A stretch of DNA of 64,000 nucleotides from Adenanthera pavonina (GCA_026686845.1 JAIVEN010000024.1:9287501-9351500), one strand, 5' to 3'; positions 12,881 through 24,922 are shown, numbered from the stretch's first letter. Notes: generated by a model from the sequence alone, not told the origin. Numbers and translations: made by a program.

Positions 12881-12893
12881 AATCCCCCCACAC
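12881..12893 (-). other. Polypurine tract of the Athila-type element
   Basis: The plus strand reads AATCCCCCCACAC, so the minus strand has GTGTGGGGGGATT directly before the LTR start TGATATG. This is the expected plus-strand primer site of an LTR retrotransposon and it fixes the inner LTR edge. Confidence 0.75.
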
Positions 12894-14277
12894 TTGAACC
12901 TTTACTTGTCCTCAAGCAAAACTAAAATTGTGCTACTTTCAATATTAGTTTTCAAAGTTATTATTTAGATTCACTAAACTCACTCCCTTTTACTAGTGAT
13001 AGTCCATCACCAATATAAGCAAAGAAATTCTCAACACATCAAATATTACATTCAATAGCAACCTACTCATCATTCCCATTCATCATGAGACTTTATAGTG
13101 TGTGTGGTCCTAGCACATGACAAATGCAAACAACCAAACAAGCAAGAGGAAGAAAAATTACAACACTTATGTAAGAACTTAAAATACCTCAACTAATTGT
13201 TTATAAACCTCAACTCATATGTAAGGAAGATCAACAAGGATTTATTTATTTAATTCCCCACACAATGTGCTTCAATTTTATTTGGGGATTTATTTATTTT
13301 TCTTGGACCGTTATGCACTCTTTTGACACGAAGATCTCACATTTGTGATGTGTACCCTTAGTTACTCAAGCTAACATAACCCACACACCAAGATACCTTT
13401 GGTACACTCATAACTCATACTACACCATTTGACGTGGAGGATGCCTTTTGGTGAAACCCCCTGGTTATTAAGTACAATTTAAGCTAGCAAAGTGGATTTT
13501 TTTTGTTTTTTCATTTAAGCCTCAAATCATCTCTCCAACTAGATAACCAAGTGATACACAACAATTAAAAATACCCAAGTTCAAAAATAAATGTATAATC
13601 CATCTTCATTCAAACTCAATTAGTTATCCACACCTACCACATGTTAAGTTATAGTGCTCAATTTTATAGCCTCAAGACTCATGTTTCTGACTTGCAAAGT
13701 AACTATCATACCCCATCAAGCACAAAATTGAGTATCCTATGGTGACAGAAAAAATCACTAACTCAGAAAAATAAACAAAATAAATTTAAATAAAATCGAT
13801 TAAGCACATAAATTTACGAAAAATTCTCTAATTTCTACATATAAGCACAATTCCTTAAGGACAAATAAACTAAGAGCAATTAAATAATAAACTCATTGCC
13901 CTACACTTGGATCCAACATTGTCACCAATGTTGCAGGGAATAGAAAAAAGTAAAAGATAAAAGGATCTGACTCCCCTTGGTTTTTAGGCAATACTTGAAG
14001 GTCTCTTTGGAGTCCCTTGTCTTTGTTCCAAGCTCATTTTCACCATAATCAATTGAATCTTGCAACCAATCTTGAGGGAGGGAGTTTAGAGTAACAAAAG
14101 CAAGAAAACAAAAAAATTGAAAACAGAAATAGAAAATCAAAGAAAAATAATGTTGGGTTGCCTTCCAATAAATGTTAAATTTAATGTTGATTGCTAGACG
14201 AAGAGTGGCGTCTTCAAACTTCTTGCAATGAGATAGAGTGACCCTTCTCCATAAAATCTTCATCTTACTATAGCTTC
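12894..14277 (-). other. Athila-type 3' non-coding region
   Basis: About 1.4 kb between the end of integrase and the polypurine tract. Athila-type elements normally carry a long stretch here, some with an env-like ORF. I see no ORF with recognisable similarity. A minus-strand open stretch at 13922-14263 starts with readable integrase-tail sequence (CIKLYSKMKILW region) and then becomes low-complexity, F-rich sequence. No membrane-protein gene is supported. Confidence 0.5.
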
Positions 14278-15042
14278 ATGCAATGTCCATTCTCTACAAA
14301 AGTACTTCCATCATGCCCCTTGATCTTTGTAGCCCTATAGGATTGCACATTAGTGACTTCAAATAGCTAGGACCACCTGTACTTCAATTTCCTAGGGAAA
14401 AATCTAAGGTTTGAGTTAAATAATAACACCTTCTACCCAACCTTAAATTCCCTATTCAAAATTCTCTTATCATGTCAGGCCTTGGTTCATTCTTCATAAA
14501 TGTAAGCATTCTCAAAAGACTCTCTTCTTATCTCATCCAGCTCATTTAATTGGAGTAAGTGCTTTTCACCTACATCCTTCAAATCATAATTCAAAGCATG
14601 TGTGGCCCAATATGCATGATGTTCAAGTTCAACAGGGAGACGACAAGATTTACCATAAACAAGTCTATATGGAGACTTGCCTAATGGTTTTTTATATGTT
14701 GTCCTATATGCCCATAATGCATCATCTAACTTAACAGACAGATCCTTCCTAGATGCATTAACAGTCTTTTCCAGAATTCCTTTCAATTCCCTATTAGAGA
14801 CCTTAACTTGTCCATGGGTTTGTGGATGATATATGGTGCTAGCTCTAAGATGACATCTATATTTATGCAATAGAGCTTTAAATTGATATTTTTAAAATGC
14901 ATCCCATTACCACAAATAATTTCTCTTGGGACCCCAAACCTAAGAAACAATTTTTTTTCACAAATTTAACAACACTAGTAGCAGTGTTGGTAGATAACGT
15001 AGAAGCCTCAATCCACTCAGTAATATAATCAATAGTAAAAAA
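14278..15042 (-). pseudogene. Athila-type integrase, core and C-terminal part
   Basis: Minus-strand fragments read TEWIEASTLSTNTATSVVKF (core, near 14960-15030) and then, at 14487-14870, YHPQTHGQ followed by SNRELKGILEKTV and WAYRTTYKKPLGKSPYRLVYGK, the standard Athila integrase C-terminal part. Past a stop the tail is still readable (FNSRLRFFPGKLKYRWS near 14380). Family members read QTNGQAEVSN, with the catalytic Glu; this copy has HGQVKVSN, so Lys replaces Glu. Frameshifts around 14880-14950 separate the pieces. The N-terminal half continues at 26633 beyond the SIRE insertion. Inactive. Confidence 0.85.
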
Positions 15043-16745
15043 TGTTAGCAAGGCTGACTTCCCAAGAGGGGGGGTGAATTGGGAAGATTGAAATTTTTCT
15101 GCACAAAGTAAAGCAAGTGAAGATATCACAGTATAATGAAAACAACGTGTAAAACAGAGCAAGCTGAAAAGTAGAGATAAGGAGAAGAAAACTCAGTGAT
15201 TTATCCTGGTTCGGTCTATCCACTTGACCTGCATCCAGTCCCCAAGACACCTCTTGAGATTTATCCACTATCCAGCAAGAATTTCAACGGGCTTCTTGCT
15301 AAAGCCACAGTACACGAGTATGCTCTGTTCTGAGCTCTCTCAAACTCTCTAAGCACTTTCTCTATGTGCTTTCCCAATCCCCTTGTGAATTCCCCTCACA
15401 AGTAAATCTATCTTCCAGATGAAGAGTAGATAGTTTACAAATGAATAACTCTCCTGAATAGAGTAGATATGAAGGTTTAAGTACAAATAATGAAGTTGGA
15501 AGGGTAAAAGCTTTTTGAGATGAAGATTCAGCAGAAATTCGGTATATATAAGTTTGATTTGTTACCCACAACTTCAAATGATGTTGTATTTATAGATTTA
15601 AGTCTCAAATATCCGTTAGAGACTAAATCTATCCGTTGGGGAAGTTATCCAACGGTTACTCTGAAAAACTATCCGTTTACTAACCGCATTTAATGTTTCT
15701 GACATACTGAAATTCGAATTTTGGTTGGCCAACAGACGAATTTCGAGGGAACCGAAGGTTAAAGCTTCCAACGTTAAAATACGAAGTTCGTCTGTCCATA
15801 GAGTGAAATTTGAATTTTGAAACTTATAAAATATTTTCACAATGTGACATACGAATTTTCCAGAAGAAAGTTTTTTTGTAAATCATGAACAGTGTTTTCA
15901 ATTTTCTACAGTACCCTCGAAATTCAAATTTTCGATGCCCAAAATTCGTCTGTCCATTGATCGTTCAAAGAGGCACAGTAGTTCACTTTCTTTGAAATTC
16001 GAATTTTGACAGAGTGAAATTCGTCTGTCAGAGACCAGTTTTGAGACTTAAATCATTCTTGATCTCAGATGAACTTTATCAAACTTTCAGACGAATTTAT
16101 TCTATTTTCTCAAGTTTTGTTTTGTCTGAAATTTGAATTTTGAAAGAGTGAAATTCGAATGTCACAAAGTAGCTCTTTTGACTCAGATGAAAATTCGAAT
16201 GTTGCTAAGTCAAAGTTCGTCTGTCAGAGAGCATTTTTCAAACTTAGTTTCTTCTTGATTTCAGATGAACTTTAGCATAGTTTCAGATGAATTTCTTTGG
16301 TTTTCACAAATTGCATTTTGTCTGAAATTCGAATGTTGAAATTGTGAAGTTCGTCTGTCACAAAAAGGCTTCTTTCAGACTTGATGAAAATTCGAATTTT
16401 GAATGACCAAAATTCGTTTGACAGAGGGACACCTCTCCAGACTTATTCAGTTTTAGCTCGAAATTCGAATTTCCAACTTGACAGTTCAGTTAAACTTTCA
16501 AACTTCGTCTGTTTGTGAGTATTTTTCAAATAAGTAAAGATTTAACTTCAAATCAAAGTTTGAAAACGTCTTTTTCTCAAATCAAAATCTTTTACCCAAT
16601 CTAAACAAAAACTAAAGATCCTACAAAAGATCTAATAGCAAATACTCAAAAAAATCTTCACTTGAAACAGCTTTGATCTCCTTTGATATCTTCAATCCAA
16701 GCTCTTGAGTGTTGGTTTGGAATCATCAAAACTCTTGATCCAACA
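15043..16745 (-). repeat. 3' LTR of the SIRE-type element
   Basis: 1703 bp, identical in length to its partner at 24925-26627. On the minus strand it runs TGTTGGATCAAGAG...CCTTGCTAACA. A TATA box (TATAAATAC on the minus strand, 15586-15594) lies between the motif-rich U3 and the R-U5 part. The U3 (15690-16520) alternates TTCGAA palindromes with CAGACGAA / TTCGTCTG motifs. Compared with the 5' LTR, several differences are C-to-T or G-to-A changes inside TTCGAA, as expected from methylated CpG decay. Confidence 0.95.
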
Positions 16746-16759
16746 TTCTCCCCCTTTTT
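16746..16759 (-). other. Polypurine tract of the SIRE-type element
   Basis: The minus strand reads AAAAAGGGGGAGAA immediately before the LTR start TGTTGGATC. The same tract precedes the LTRs of the related element at 35645-35658 and 47871-47884. Confidence 0.9.
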
Positions 16760-17073
16760 TATAATGACAAAACAACTTACAAACTGGATTAGTACTTGGG
16801 TTTGCTTACACAAGCTCCCCCTCAATATATGCATTACAGTTCATAAGATATCATTTTCAACAGATTAAGTGAAGAGATTCAAAGCCCAAATTATTGCAAC
16901 CAAGAACATAATTTACTTAATCAAATTGTTGCAATACATATTTCAATCAGTTCTCAAAACATCAAACAAGCAAAAAACAATAAGACAATTAAAACTAGAT
17001 ACAGTAAGAAGATTCAGCCTAAGATCTAAAAATATCACTTCTTCTTTGGCTTAGACTTCTTGCTGAAAGTCTT
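16760..17073 (-). other. SIRE 3' untranslated stretch
   Basis: About 310 bases between the extra gene and the polypurine tract. The first 40 bases past the stop at 17074 still encode a basic tail in frame (KTFSKKSKPKKK on the minus strand), so the ancestral protein probably ended near 17035. The rest shows no further feature. Confidence 0.6.
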
Positions 17074-18932
17074 TCATTTTCCAGATGACTCAGCAGATCT
17101 TCCAGCTTGCTTAGTCCCAGTTTGCTTTATCTTCTCCCCCTTTTTGGCATCATCAGAAAGACCAGCAAAGTCCATTGGAGGAGGTATCTGAGTGAGAGGA
17201 ACAGCACGAAGAGGGACAGGAGCAAAAGGAATCTCTGGCTGAGTTGGTGCAGGGGGCTCAGCAGGCTCTTCATCATCATCATCAGAGACCTCAAGCAGCT
17301 CTTGCATTTCCTGTTTGGAAAGAGCCAGTCGAGCTCTCTGTTCCTCTGAAAGACCATAAGCAGCAAGAGGAGGAGAGGCTGGTTGAGCAGGAGGAAACAT
17401 TTCTTCAAGCCTTCTCCTTTGAGCTAGTACCAGAGCATTGTGAGCAATAGCAATATAATCAATAACAGGTACAATGCTTCTTTCCTCATTGCTCACATCT
17501 TCTTGCATAGAGGAGGTTGAAATGGCTGCAACCAGTCTTTCAACTTGCTCAGATTCTTGTATTGACAGAATTGAACCCTGAGCATCCTCTTGCATAGGCT
17601 CATGAGGGCTTGTTGCTTGGAAACTGTCTTCTTCCAATCCATAGTCCAAGGGTGGACCAGGACTAGGTGTTCTCATTGCACCAGCATCATCATTATCATG
17701 GTCAGAGGAGGCAATCTCGAAGGGACTTGGAGGCACAGGGGATGGAGACAGAGTAGGCTCAGGGATACCAGGCTGAGGTACAGATCTGCCAGGAGCCTCA
17801 GAGGTGCCTTCTTGTTGGAGGGATGCATCAGCAATAAAGAATAAATCTTCAGATTTTCCTGCTCCCTTTCCAACCCATCGTCCTTCATCTTTTTCAATGC
17901 CCATCCTTTGCAATTCATCTTCTTTGAAGGCCTCAGTGAGCTTCCCTTTCCCCTTTTCAATGTGCTGAATCCTAGCATGCTGCAGGATTCTTGAAATAAT
18001 TGCTGCATAGGGGAGTGTGGAATCTTTCCTCTGATCCCTTGCCTTTATCATACGCTGGAGAATGATATGACCCATATTGATCAACTTCCCACGTATGATG
18101 GCAGTCATCACATGAGCCTCTGCCCTTGTTATCAAGTTGAAGCTGCCACCCTTGTTGAATATGATCCTGGACACTATGTAGTGCAAGATCCTTACTTGTA
18201 CACTTAGGTCTGTGGGCCTATTCTCCCTTCTCCTGAACAAGGTGTCCAAGATAGTGCTCTCCTTGTAATATAGGAAGGGCTCACCTTCTTCGTCAGCTGT
18301 GCTAGCCTCATCCATATAACCAGAGGCTGTGATGTCAACTTTCAGCCCATCTTGACCTGGAATTTCCAACACCTCATTGAAGGTTTCATCAGCTAGCCAA
18401 ATGGTCCTTGATCTCAAGGTGACCTCCCATTTCCTTTTCTTGCTGTTATACTTAAGAGATGCATACCAAGTCTTCACTACCTCATCATCATATTTCTCAG
18501 CAATTTCTAACAGATTTTTATATTTTATCAACCATATTGCAGCATCAAAGTTGTTGGATATCAAAAATTGCTCCATATGTACACAGTGAGGCTTGATTAC
18601 CTTTTTGTTGGAAAACTTGGTAGTGTACTCTTCTTGAATTTCTGGAGTGCTCCACAGTGGCAGTGAGTCAATTCAAACTCTCCAGATTCAGTAGAGGAAG
18701 AGGAAGCCACAGCAGCAGTATCAACCGAAGGAACTGCAGACTTTGAGGATGAGGGCCCAGCTTTCTGAGATTCTGACTTGGATGATGATTTTTGGCGTTT
18801 GGAAGGAGTAGTTTTACCAGGTTCGGCCTTTGTCTTGGATTTCTCTCCTTCCTTTGTAGCATATTGAGATTTGACATTCCTCTTTGGATGAGTCACAGCA
18901 TTTCCTGTTCTAGGAATTTTGACTCTTGCCAT
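17035..18932 (-). pseudogene. PTPD-type (Transposase_32-like) protein in env-like slot of SIRE element
   Basis: Two reading frames, 18597-18932 and 17074-18576, make one gene of about 620 codons broken by a one-base frameshift near 18625 and a TGA at 17074. The N-terminus (MARVKIPRTGN...) is rich in Lys, Ser and Pro. Next comes the folded part: FLISNNFDAAIWLIKYKNLL, a V-x-x-W-Y-A-S-L segment, VTLRSRTIWLADETFNEVL, then FNLITRAEAHVMTAIIRGK, and LPYAAIISRILQHARI. This series of signatures matches the family annotated as putative plant transposon protein domain (PTPD). A Pro/Ser/Glu/Asp-rich linker and a conserved motif YGLSEEQRARLALSKQEMQE follow, then a basic tail. No signal peptide or membrane segment is seen, so it is not a typical envelope. 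It is the last gene before the 3' LTR; how it is expressed is unknown. A homologue lies at 36171-47580. Confidence 0.75.
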
Positions 18933-19929
18933 TTCTCGGTTGAATGATGCAGAATGTAGCTGAGAATAGATTTAAGGGATGCGAAAGGAAGTTTAATCGG
19001 TGAGAAATGACGGTTTTTAGACAGGAGTTAAGAGGATTGAAGAGAGAATCAGAACAGACTGGGAGGAGTTACAAATAGGGTTGCGTCTGTTCTGTGGGAA
19101 ACCGTCGGTTTTGACGCATGTAACCGTCTGACAGACGAATTTTGAGGGGTCAAAATTTGAACTTCGGGCAGTTACAAGTTAAACCGTTCAGCACAGCTTA
19201 CTGACAGATTAATTTTCATCTTGAAAGTTCGTCTGATAGAGGCTTGAAACAAGCAGTACTCGCACAACAGACGAATTTTGTTTCAACAAAGTTCGAATGT
19301 TGAAGTGAGAACAGCATCAACAATCAAAACCACAACCAATAGACGAATTAAGCATGCAGAGCATCATCTTTCAAGCATTCAATCATCAAGAGCATAATTC
19401 AACAGACGAATTTTGAACTGAAACTTCGAATTTTTCAACTTTTGTAAATATTGTCCAACATTCGTATGTTAAGTAGTAATAATTCGTATAGCAGTGATGG
19501 ACAATCATAACTTTGAATTTTCTGTTTTTGAAATTCAAACTTTCAAGCTTCAACAGACGAATTTCGAGGCATTACCGAGAACTGATCCAAGGCATAACAG
19601 GCTAAAATTCGTCTGTTGGTCAATCAAAATTCGAATGTTGACCATGTTGACCAGTTCAAAAACACAGATTATCAATGAAATTCATCTAGTAATCAAACAT
19701 CATACAAATTTCAACTTTAAAAACTTACAGAATGGATCCAGACCTTAGAATAATTATCATTCACTTCATTTTCTGGTTGTTCCAATCTGGAGTGCTCCAA
19801 TCTTTCAACCTTTTAGCCATTGATTTTCACAAGGAGCACCTGCAACTATACTAAAACATACTCCGATGCTCAAGTTAGAATAAATTCTAGTAAAAAAAAA
19901 TTCTAAAGACATAATTGCACAGAGATGAC
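18933..19929 (-). other. Spacer between pol and the PTPD gene, rich in LTR-like motifs
   Basis: About 1 kb without a credible gene. It contains many of the motifs that fill the LTR U3: CAGACGAATTTTG at 19132 and 19268, ACAGACGAATTTCGAGG at 19553, and AATTCGTCTGTTGG at 19604, with several TTCGAA-type boxes. The last part (19750-19920) is plain AT-rich sequence. It may hold a promoter or splice acceptor for the downstream gene, but I see no decisive signal. Confidence 0.7.
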
Positions 19930-22900
19930 TTACAATTCATTGGGATTTACCATTCCCAATTCTTTTCTTATTTTGCAATGCCTGTCTTCTGGTAGAGGTT
20001 TTGTGAGTATATCAGCAAGTTGATCCTCTGTTGGGATGTATTCCAGCTTAACTTCTTCTTTCAGAACATGATCCCTTATGAAGTGGTGTCTAACCTCAAT
20101 ATGTTTCGTCCTTGAGTGCATGACAGGATTCTTAGTGATGTTTATGGCACTTTGATTATCACACATGATGGGTATCTCTTTCATTTTAACCTCAAGATCC
20201 TCAAGCTGCTGCTTCATCCAGATGACTTGGGCACAACAGCTTCCAGCTGCAACATACTCAGCTTCTGCAGTGGATAGAGCCACACTGTTTTGCTTTTTGC
20301 TGAACCATGAAACCAGGGATCCTCCAAGAAACTGACAAGTTCCACTTGTGCTTTTTCTGTCAGTTTTGGATCCTGCGAAATCAGCATCAGTGTATCCTTT
20401 GAGATCTTCTCCATTGCCTTTTGGATACCAAAGACCCATCTGTGATGTTCCAATTAGATATCTGAAAATTCTTTTCACAGCTGTTGCATGGGTTTCTTTG
20501 GGGCATGATTGGAACCTTGCACACATGCAGACACTGAACATAATGTCAGGTCTGCTGGCAGTTAGGTACAGCAGGGATCCAATCATTCTTCTGTATTGAG
20601 TATTGTCAAACATTTTCCCATTTTCATCCATGTCCAGTTTGGTTGCAGTAGCCATAGGTGTTCCCATTGGCTTGGCATTCTCCATTCCAAACTTCTTTAA
20701 CAGCTCCTTTAGATACTTGGATTGATTGAGAAAGATACCATCATTAAGCTGTCTGATTTGCAATCCAAGTAAGAAATTGAGTTCACCCATCATGGACATT
20801 TCGAATTCTCCCTGCATTAACTTAGAAAATTCCTTGCAAAGAGTTTCATTAGTAGCACCAAAAATAATATCATCAACATAGATTTGGACAATTAGTAAAC
20901 CTTTATTCTCTTTCTTAGTAAATAAAGTTGTGTCAACTTTGCCTCTGTTAAACCCTTTTTCAGACAAAAAGTTGCTCAATCTTTCATACCATGCTCTGGG
21001 AGCTTGTTTTAATCCATAAAGAGCTTTCTTCAGTTTATAGACATGGTTTGGTTTTGTAGAATCCTCAAAACCTGGAGGTTGATCTACATAAACCTCTTCC
21101 ATGATATATCCATTCAGAAAGGCACTCTTTACATCCATTTGATATAGCAAAATGTTTTTCATGCATGCATAAGCTAGTAGAATTCTTATAGCTTCTAATC
21201 TGGCTACTGGTGCAAAGGTTTCTTCAAAATCAATACCTTCTTCTTGATTATACCCTTTAGCAACTAATCTAGCTTTATTTCTGATTATAGTTCCAGATTC
21301 ATCAAGTTTGTTTCTGAAAACCCATTTGGTACCAATAACAGGATGATTTTTGGGTCTAGGTACTAAATCCCAAACTTGATTTCTTTCAAACTGATTTAGT
21401 TCATCTTGCATTGCCAAAATCCAGTAATCATCAGTTAAGGCTTCTTCAGCACATTTGGGTTCAATTTGAGAAATGAAAGCACAATTTAGCATTTGATCCC
21501 TTAACTGTTTTCTGGTTTTGACTCTCTCTTGAACATCTCCTATCACTTGATCAACAGGATGATTCCTTTGATATCTCCAAGCTCTAGGGAGTTCTTGAGA
21601 TGTTTCTTTATTATTCTCTTCATCAAACTCTTGCTCCTGGATATCTTCCTCTATGTTAACAGATTCAGATATCTTTGGAGGTTCAGTTCTACTTTTATCA
21701 GAAATGCCCAGTTTTTCAAAATTGAAAGCAAGATCATCCTCATTGGTAAGATGTTTTGAAACAGTTTCGTATTCAATGAAAACCACATGCACAGATTCTT
21801 CTACCACATTTGATCTTTTATTATAAACTCTATATGCCTTACTCCTACTAGAGTAGCCTAGAAATATACCTTCATCTGATTTGGCATCAAATTTACCTAG
21901 GTTTTCTTTGCTATTGTTGTGAATGAAGCATTTGCACCCGAACACATGGAGATGGGACAGATTTGGCTTTCTCCCCTTGTACAGCTCGTATGGAGTCTTT
22001 CCCAGGATGGGTCTGATGTATGCTCTGTTGATGATGTAACTTGCTGTGTTTACTGCATCAGCCCAGAACACTTGAGAAAGTTCTTTTTCATTCAGCATAG
22101 CTCTGGCCATCTCTCCAATAGTTCTGTTCTTCCTTTCTACTACTCCATTCTGTTGAGGAGTCCTAGGAGCTGAGAAGTTGTGGTCAATTCCATGCTCACT
22201 GCAGTACTCCAGGAAGTATGCATTTTCAAATTCTCCTCCATGGTCTGACCTGATAGATACAATAGAAATACCTTTCTCATTTTGCACTTTCTTGGCTAAG
22301 GTTACAAATGCATCAAAGGTATCACTTTTAGAAGAAAGAAATAATGTCCAAGTAAATCTAGAATAATCATCAACAATTACAAGCACATACAGATTACCAC
22401 CAAGACTTTTCACCCTAGATGGTCCAATTAAGTCCATATGCAGCAATTCAAGTGGTCTTGTTGTGGTAACTATGTTTTTAGATTTGAAGGATGATTTAAT
22501 TTGTTTTCCTTTTAAGCATGCATCACATTCTTTATCCTTTTCAAAAGATATTTTTGGCAAACCAGTAACTAGCTAATTTTTAACCAGTTTAGACAATTGA
22601 TTCATATTGACATGAGCTAATCTCCTATGCCATAACCAACTATCGTTATTCTGACTGATTAGGCATACAGAATCTAAAGGAGGAAGTTCATCAAGGTCAA
22701 TAGTGTAGCAGTTACCATCCCTTTTAGCTTTGAGGATTACTCTGTGATCACTCTTTCTGATGACCAGGCAAAACTTTGAGTCAAACAGCACCCAGTTTCC
22801 TTTGTCACAAGTCTGACTCACGCTTAGCAGGTTGTGGTTGAGGCCAATCACAAACAGCACCTCTTCAATGGATGTTTCTGGATTTTTCCCCACAATGCCA

Positions 22901-23073
22901 ATTCCAACGATTTTGCCATATTGATCACCTCCAAAGGTCACCTTTCCTCCTTTCTTGTCTCTAAGGGTGATGAACTTCTCCTTATCACCAGTCATGTGGC
23001 TTGAGCAGGCACTGTCCATATACCATTTGTTGCCTTTCTTGGCTTTAAGACAGACCTGCGAGTCAATATTCAT
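19930..23073 (-). pseudogene. pol: SIRE pol: protease, integrase, RT, RNase H
   Basis: Starts at an ATG that overlaps the TGA of gag in the -1 frame and is broken by one TAG at 22573-22575, in the integrase N-terminal domain; otherwise open for about 1,045 codons. Protease: WYMDSACSSHMTG near 23030, with Asp-Ser-Ala in place of the more common Asp-Ser/Thr-Gly. Integrase: zinc-binding H-H-C-C (WLWHRRLAHVN, then CDACLKGKQ), catalytic Asp in LLHMDLIGP, second Asp in SDHGGEFEN, Glu in NGVVERKNRT. RT: YQMDVKSAFLNG, ALYGLKQAPRAWYERL, and catalytic YVDDIIFGAT. RNase H: GYTDADFAGSKTDRKSTSG and STAEAEYVAAG. All main catalytic residues are present. The copy is non-functional only because of the stop, unless it is read through. 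Confidence 0.93.
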
Positions 23074-24869
23074 GTTTTTCTTTTAGGTACCCAAATTTGC
23101 TTGGGTCCTTTTTGGTCAGTATATTTTTCCCTAGATGCAGATGCAACTTTGGGAATCCATCCAATTTTCCTGCCAAGTCCATTTTTCCTCAAATCACAGG
23201 AACTGGAAATATGTCCCTTTTTGTTACAGAAATAACAGGTAGTGAAAGGACTGCTAGATTGAGATGTAGGAAGAAAACAGTGCAGATAATACTTTTGTCT
23301 AGCATGCCTTGGTTGATCATATGTTTCAATATGAGGTGATGCATTAACTTTCTTTTTATTGTTCTTAGCATGCACAAAATGTCTCATATATGCATTTTGA
23401 TTTTTCTTCCTAATCTTTTCCTTGACAGCACATGGATCATAGCCAAGACCAGCTTTTCCTTGTGAAATTCTTTGGCTCCCCATCAATGCAAACAACATAT
23501 CTTTACCTCTAGTGAGCCTAGACATACTTTTAACTAGATAATCATTAGTTTATTTAAGTTCAGTGCATGAAGTGCAGCAAACAGATTCAGAAGTAGGTAA
23601 AGAAGCAGTTTCAGAAACTATGCTTTGAGACTCCAGCTTGCTTATTTTTTTCTTTGCCAATTTCAGTTCTTTAGCAACTTTAATAAATTCATCATGAAGC
23701 TCATGAAATGCATCCAGTAATTCAGAATAGGAAGGTTCAAATTCATATACCTCTTCTTCCAAATCACTGCTGCATGAGGGTGTGGTTTCTTCAGAAGCAA
23801 GTGCCATCAGACAAATGTTGGCAATCTCATCCTCATCTTCTTCTTCCTCATCTGAGCTGTTGCCCCATATGGATGAGATGTAGGCTTTCTTCTTTTTCCC
23901 TTTGTCAGCAGCTTTCTTTTCCTTTTCTTACTTTTTGAGGAATTGGGGGCAGTCCCAATTTATGTGTCCCTGCTTCTTGCACTCATAGCAAGTCACAGAT
24001 TCTTTTGCCTCTTTCTTGCTTTCCCCAGCAGCTACCTTCTTGAAGAATCTCTTGTTCTTTTTCTTGCTGTAGAATCTTCTGAATTTTCTGACCATCATAG
24101 CCAAGGTTTCCTCATCAAGTTCATCCTCTTCGTCAGATTCTTCTTCCTTTTCATCAGCGGCTTTGAGAGCAAGGCCTTTCTTCTTTCTGTCCAGCCCGGC
24201 TTCCTTGAGAGCTTTGATTTTTCCTTCATACTCCTCAAGGCTCCCGAAGAGAGCTGTGACAGGGGCCATTGATTCTCCTCTGGCTTCTTCTATTGCTGTC
24301 ACCTTGGGCTGCCATTCCAGAGGGAGAGCTCTGAGAATTTTTCTCACTTTCTCTGATTGAGTGTATTCCTTTCCTAGGCTCTTCAGTTGATTCACAATGA
24401 GAGTAAATCTCTTTTGGAGCTCCTTTACAATTTCTCCTTCAGACATCCTGAAGCTTTCATACTCTCCAATGCACGTATTGAGTCTGTTCTCCCTGACCCC
24501 AGATGTCCCTTCATGTGCAATCTGCAGAGTGTCCCACATCCCTTTTGCAGTGGTGCATTGTGAGACCCTGTAGAATTCGTCCTGGTTCAGGGCACTGACT
24601 AAACAATGCTTTGCTTTAAAATTCAGTAGGACTCTCCTTCTGTCTTCATCATTCCACTCTGCTTCCAGCTTCTCTTTGTATCTTCCATCTTCAGTTAGAG
24701 CCATTGGGACGAAATCTCCTTTATCAATGACTGACCAGATGTCAAGATCAATTGATTGGAGGTAGATCTGCATCCTCATCTTCCAGTACCCATAATGCTC
24801 TCCACTGAAGCCTGGTGGTCTGTTAGTGTTGTTCCCTTCAGGAAGTATACTCTCTCCAAAGCCAGCCAT
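23070..24869 (-). pseudogene. gag: SIRE gag with two CCHC zinc knuckles
   Basis: I place the start at the ATG of MAGFGESILPEG (24869); an in-frame ATG at 24923 overlaps the primer site and is unlikely to be used. The capsid-like part includes PPGFSGEHYGYWKMRMQIYL and the LKSLGKEYTQSEKVRKILRA region typical of plant copia gag. First knuckle: CYECKKQGHINWDC near 23985. A Glu/Asp-rich segment and a predicted coiled coil (ELLDAFHELHDEFIKVAKEL) follow, then a second knuckle CYFCNKKGHISSSC near 23225. TAA stops at 23928 and 23550 interrupt the frame, and it closes with TGA at 23070. A long two-knuckle gag is characteristic of the SIRE lineage. Confidence 0.9.
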
Positions 24870-24909
24870 CTTTGTTCCCGGACTGTAAAATCCTTTGAAT
24901 GGGAATCCG

Positions 24910-24922
24910 GGCTCTGATACCA
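24910..24922 (-). other. Primer-binding site, initiator tRNA-Met
   Basis: The minus strand reads TGGTATCAGAGCC two bases after the 5' LTR end. This is complementary to the 3' end of plant initiator tRNA-Met and is the usual primer site of copia elements. It confirms the element's orientation and the LTR boundary. Confidence 0.93.

Noticed and set aside
15690..16520. CRISPR-like look of regularly recurring short motifs
   Set aside because: Spacing is irregular, the motifs are 8-12 bases, the setting is an LTR of a plant retrotransposon, and there are no cas genes.
17127..18589. Several open frames overlapping the PTPD gene on both strands
   Set aside because: They are shadows of the PTPD frame; composition is explained by the opposite or shifted reading of its Pro/Ser/Glu-rich linker.
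17035..18932. Envelope glycoprotein in the env-like slot
   Set aside because: No signal peptide, no hydrophobic membrane segment and no cysteine-rich ectodomain; PTPD signatures instead.
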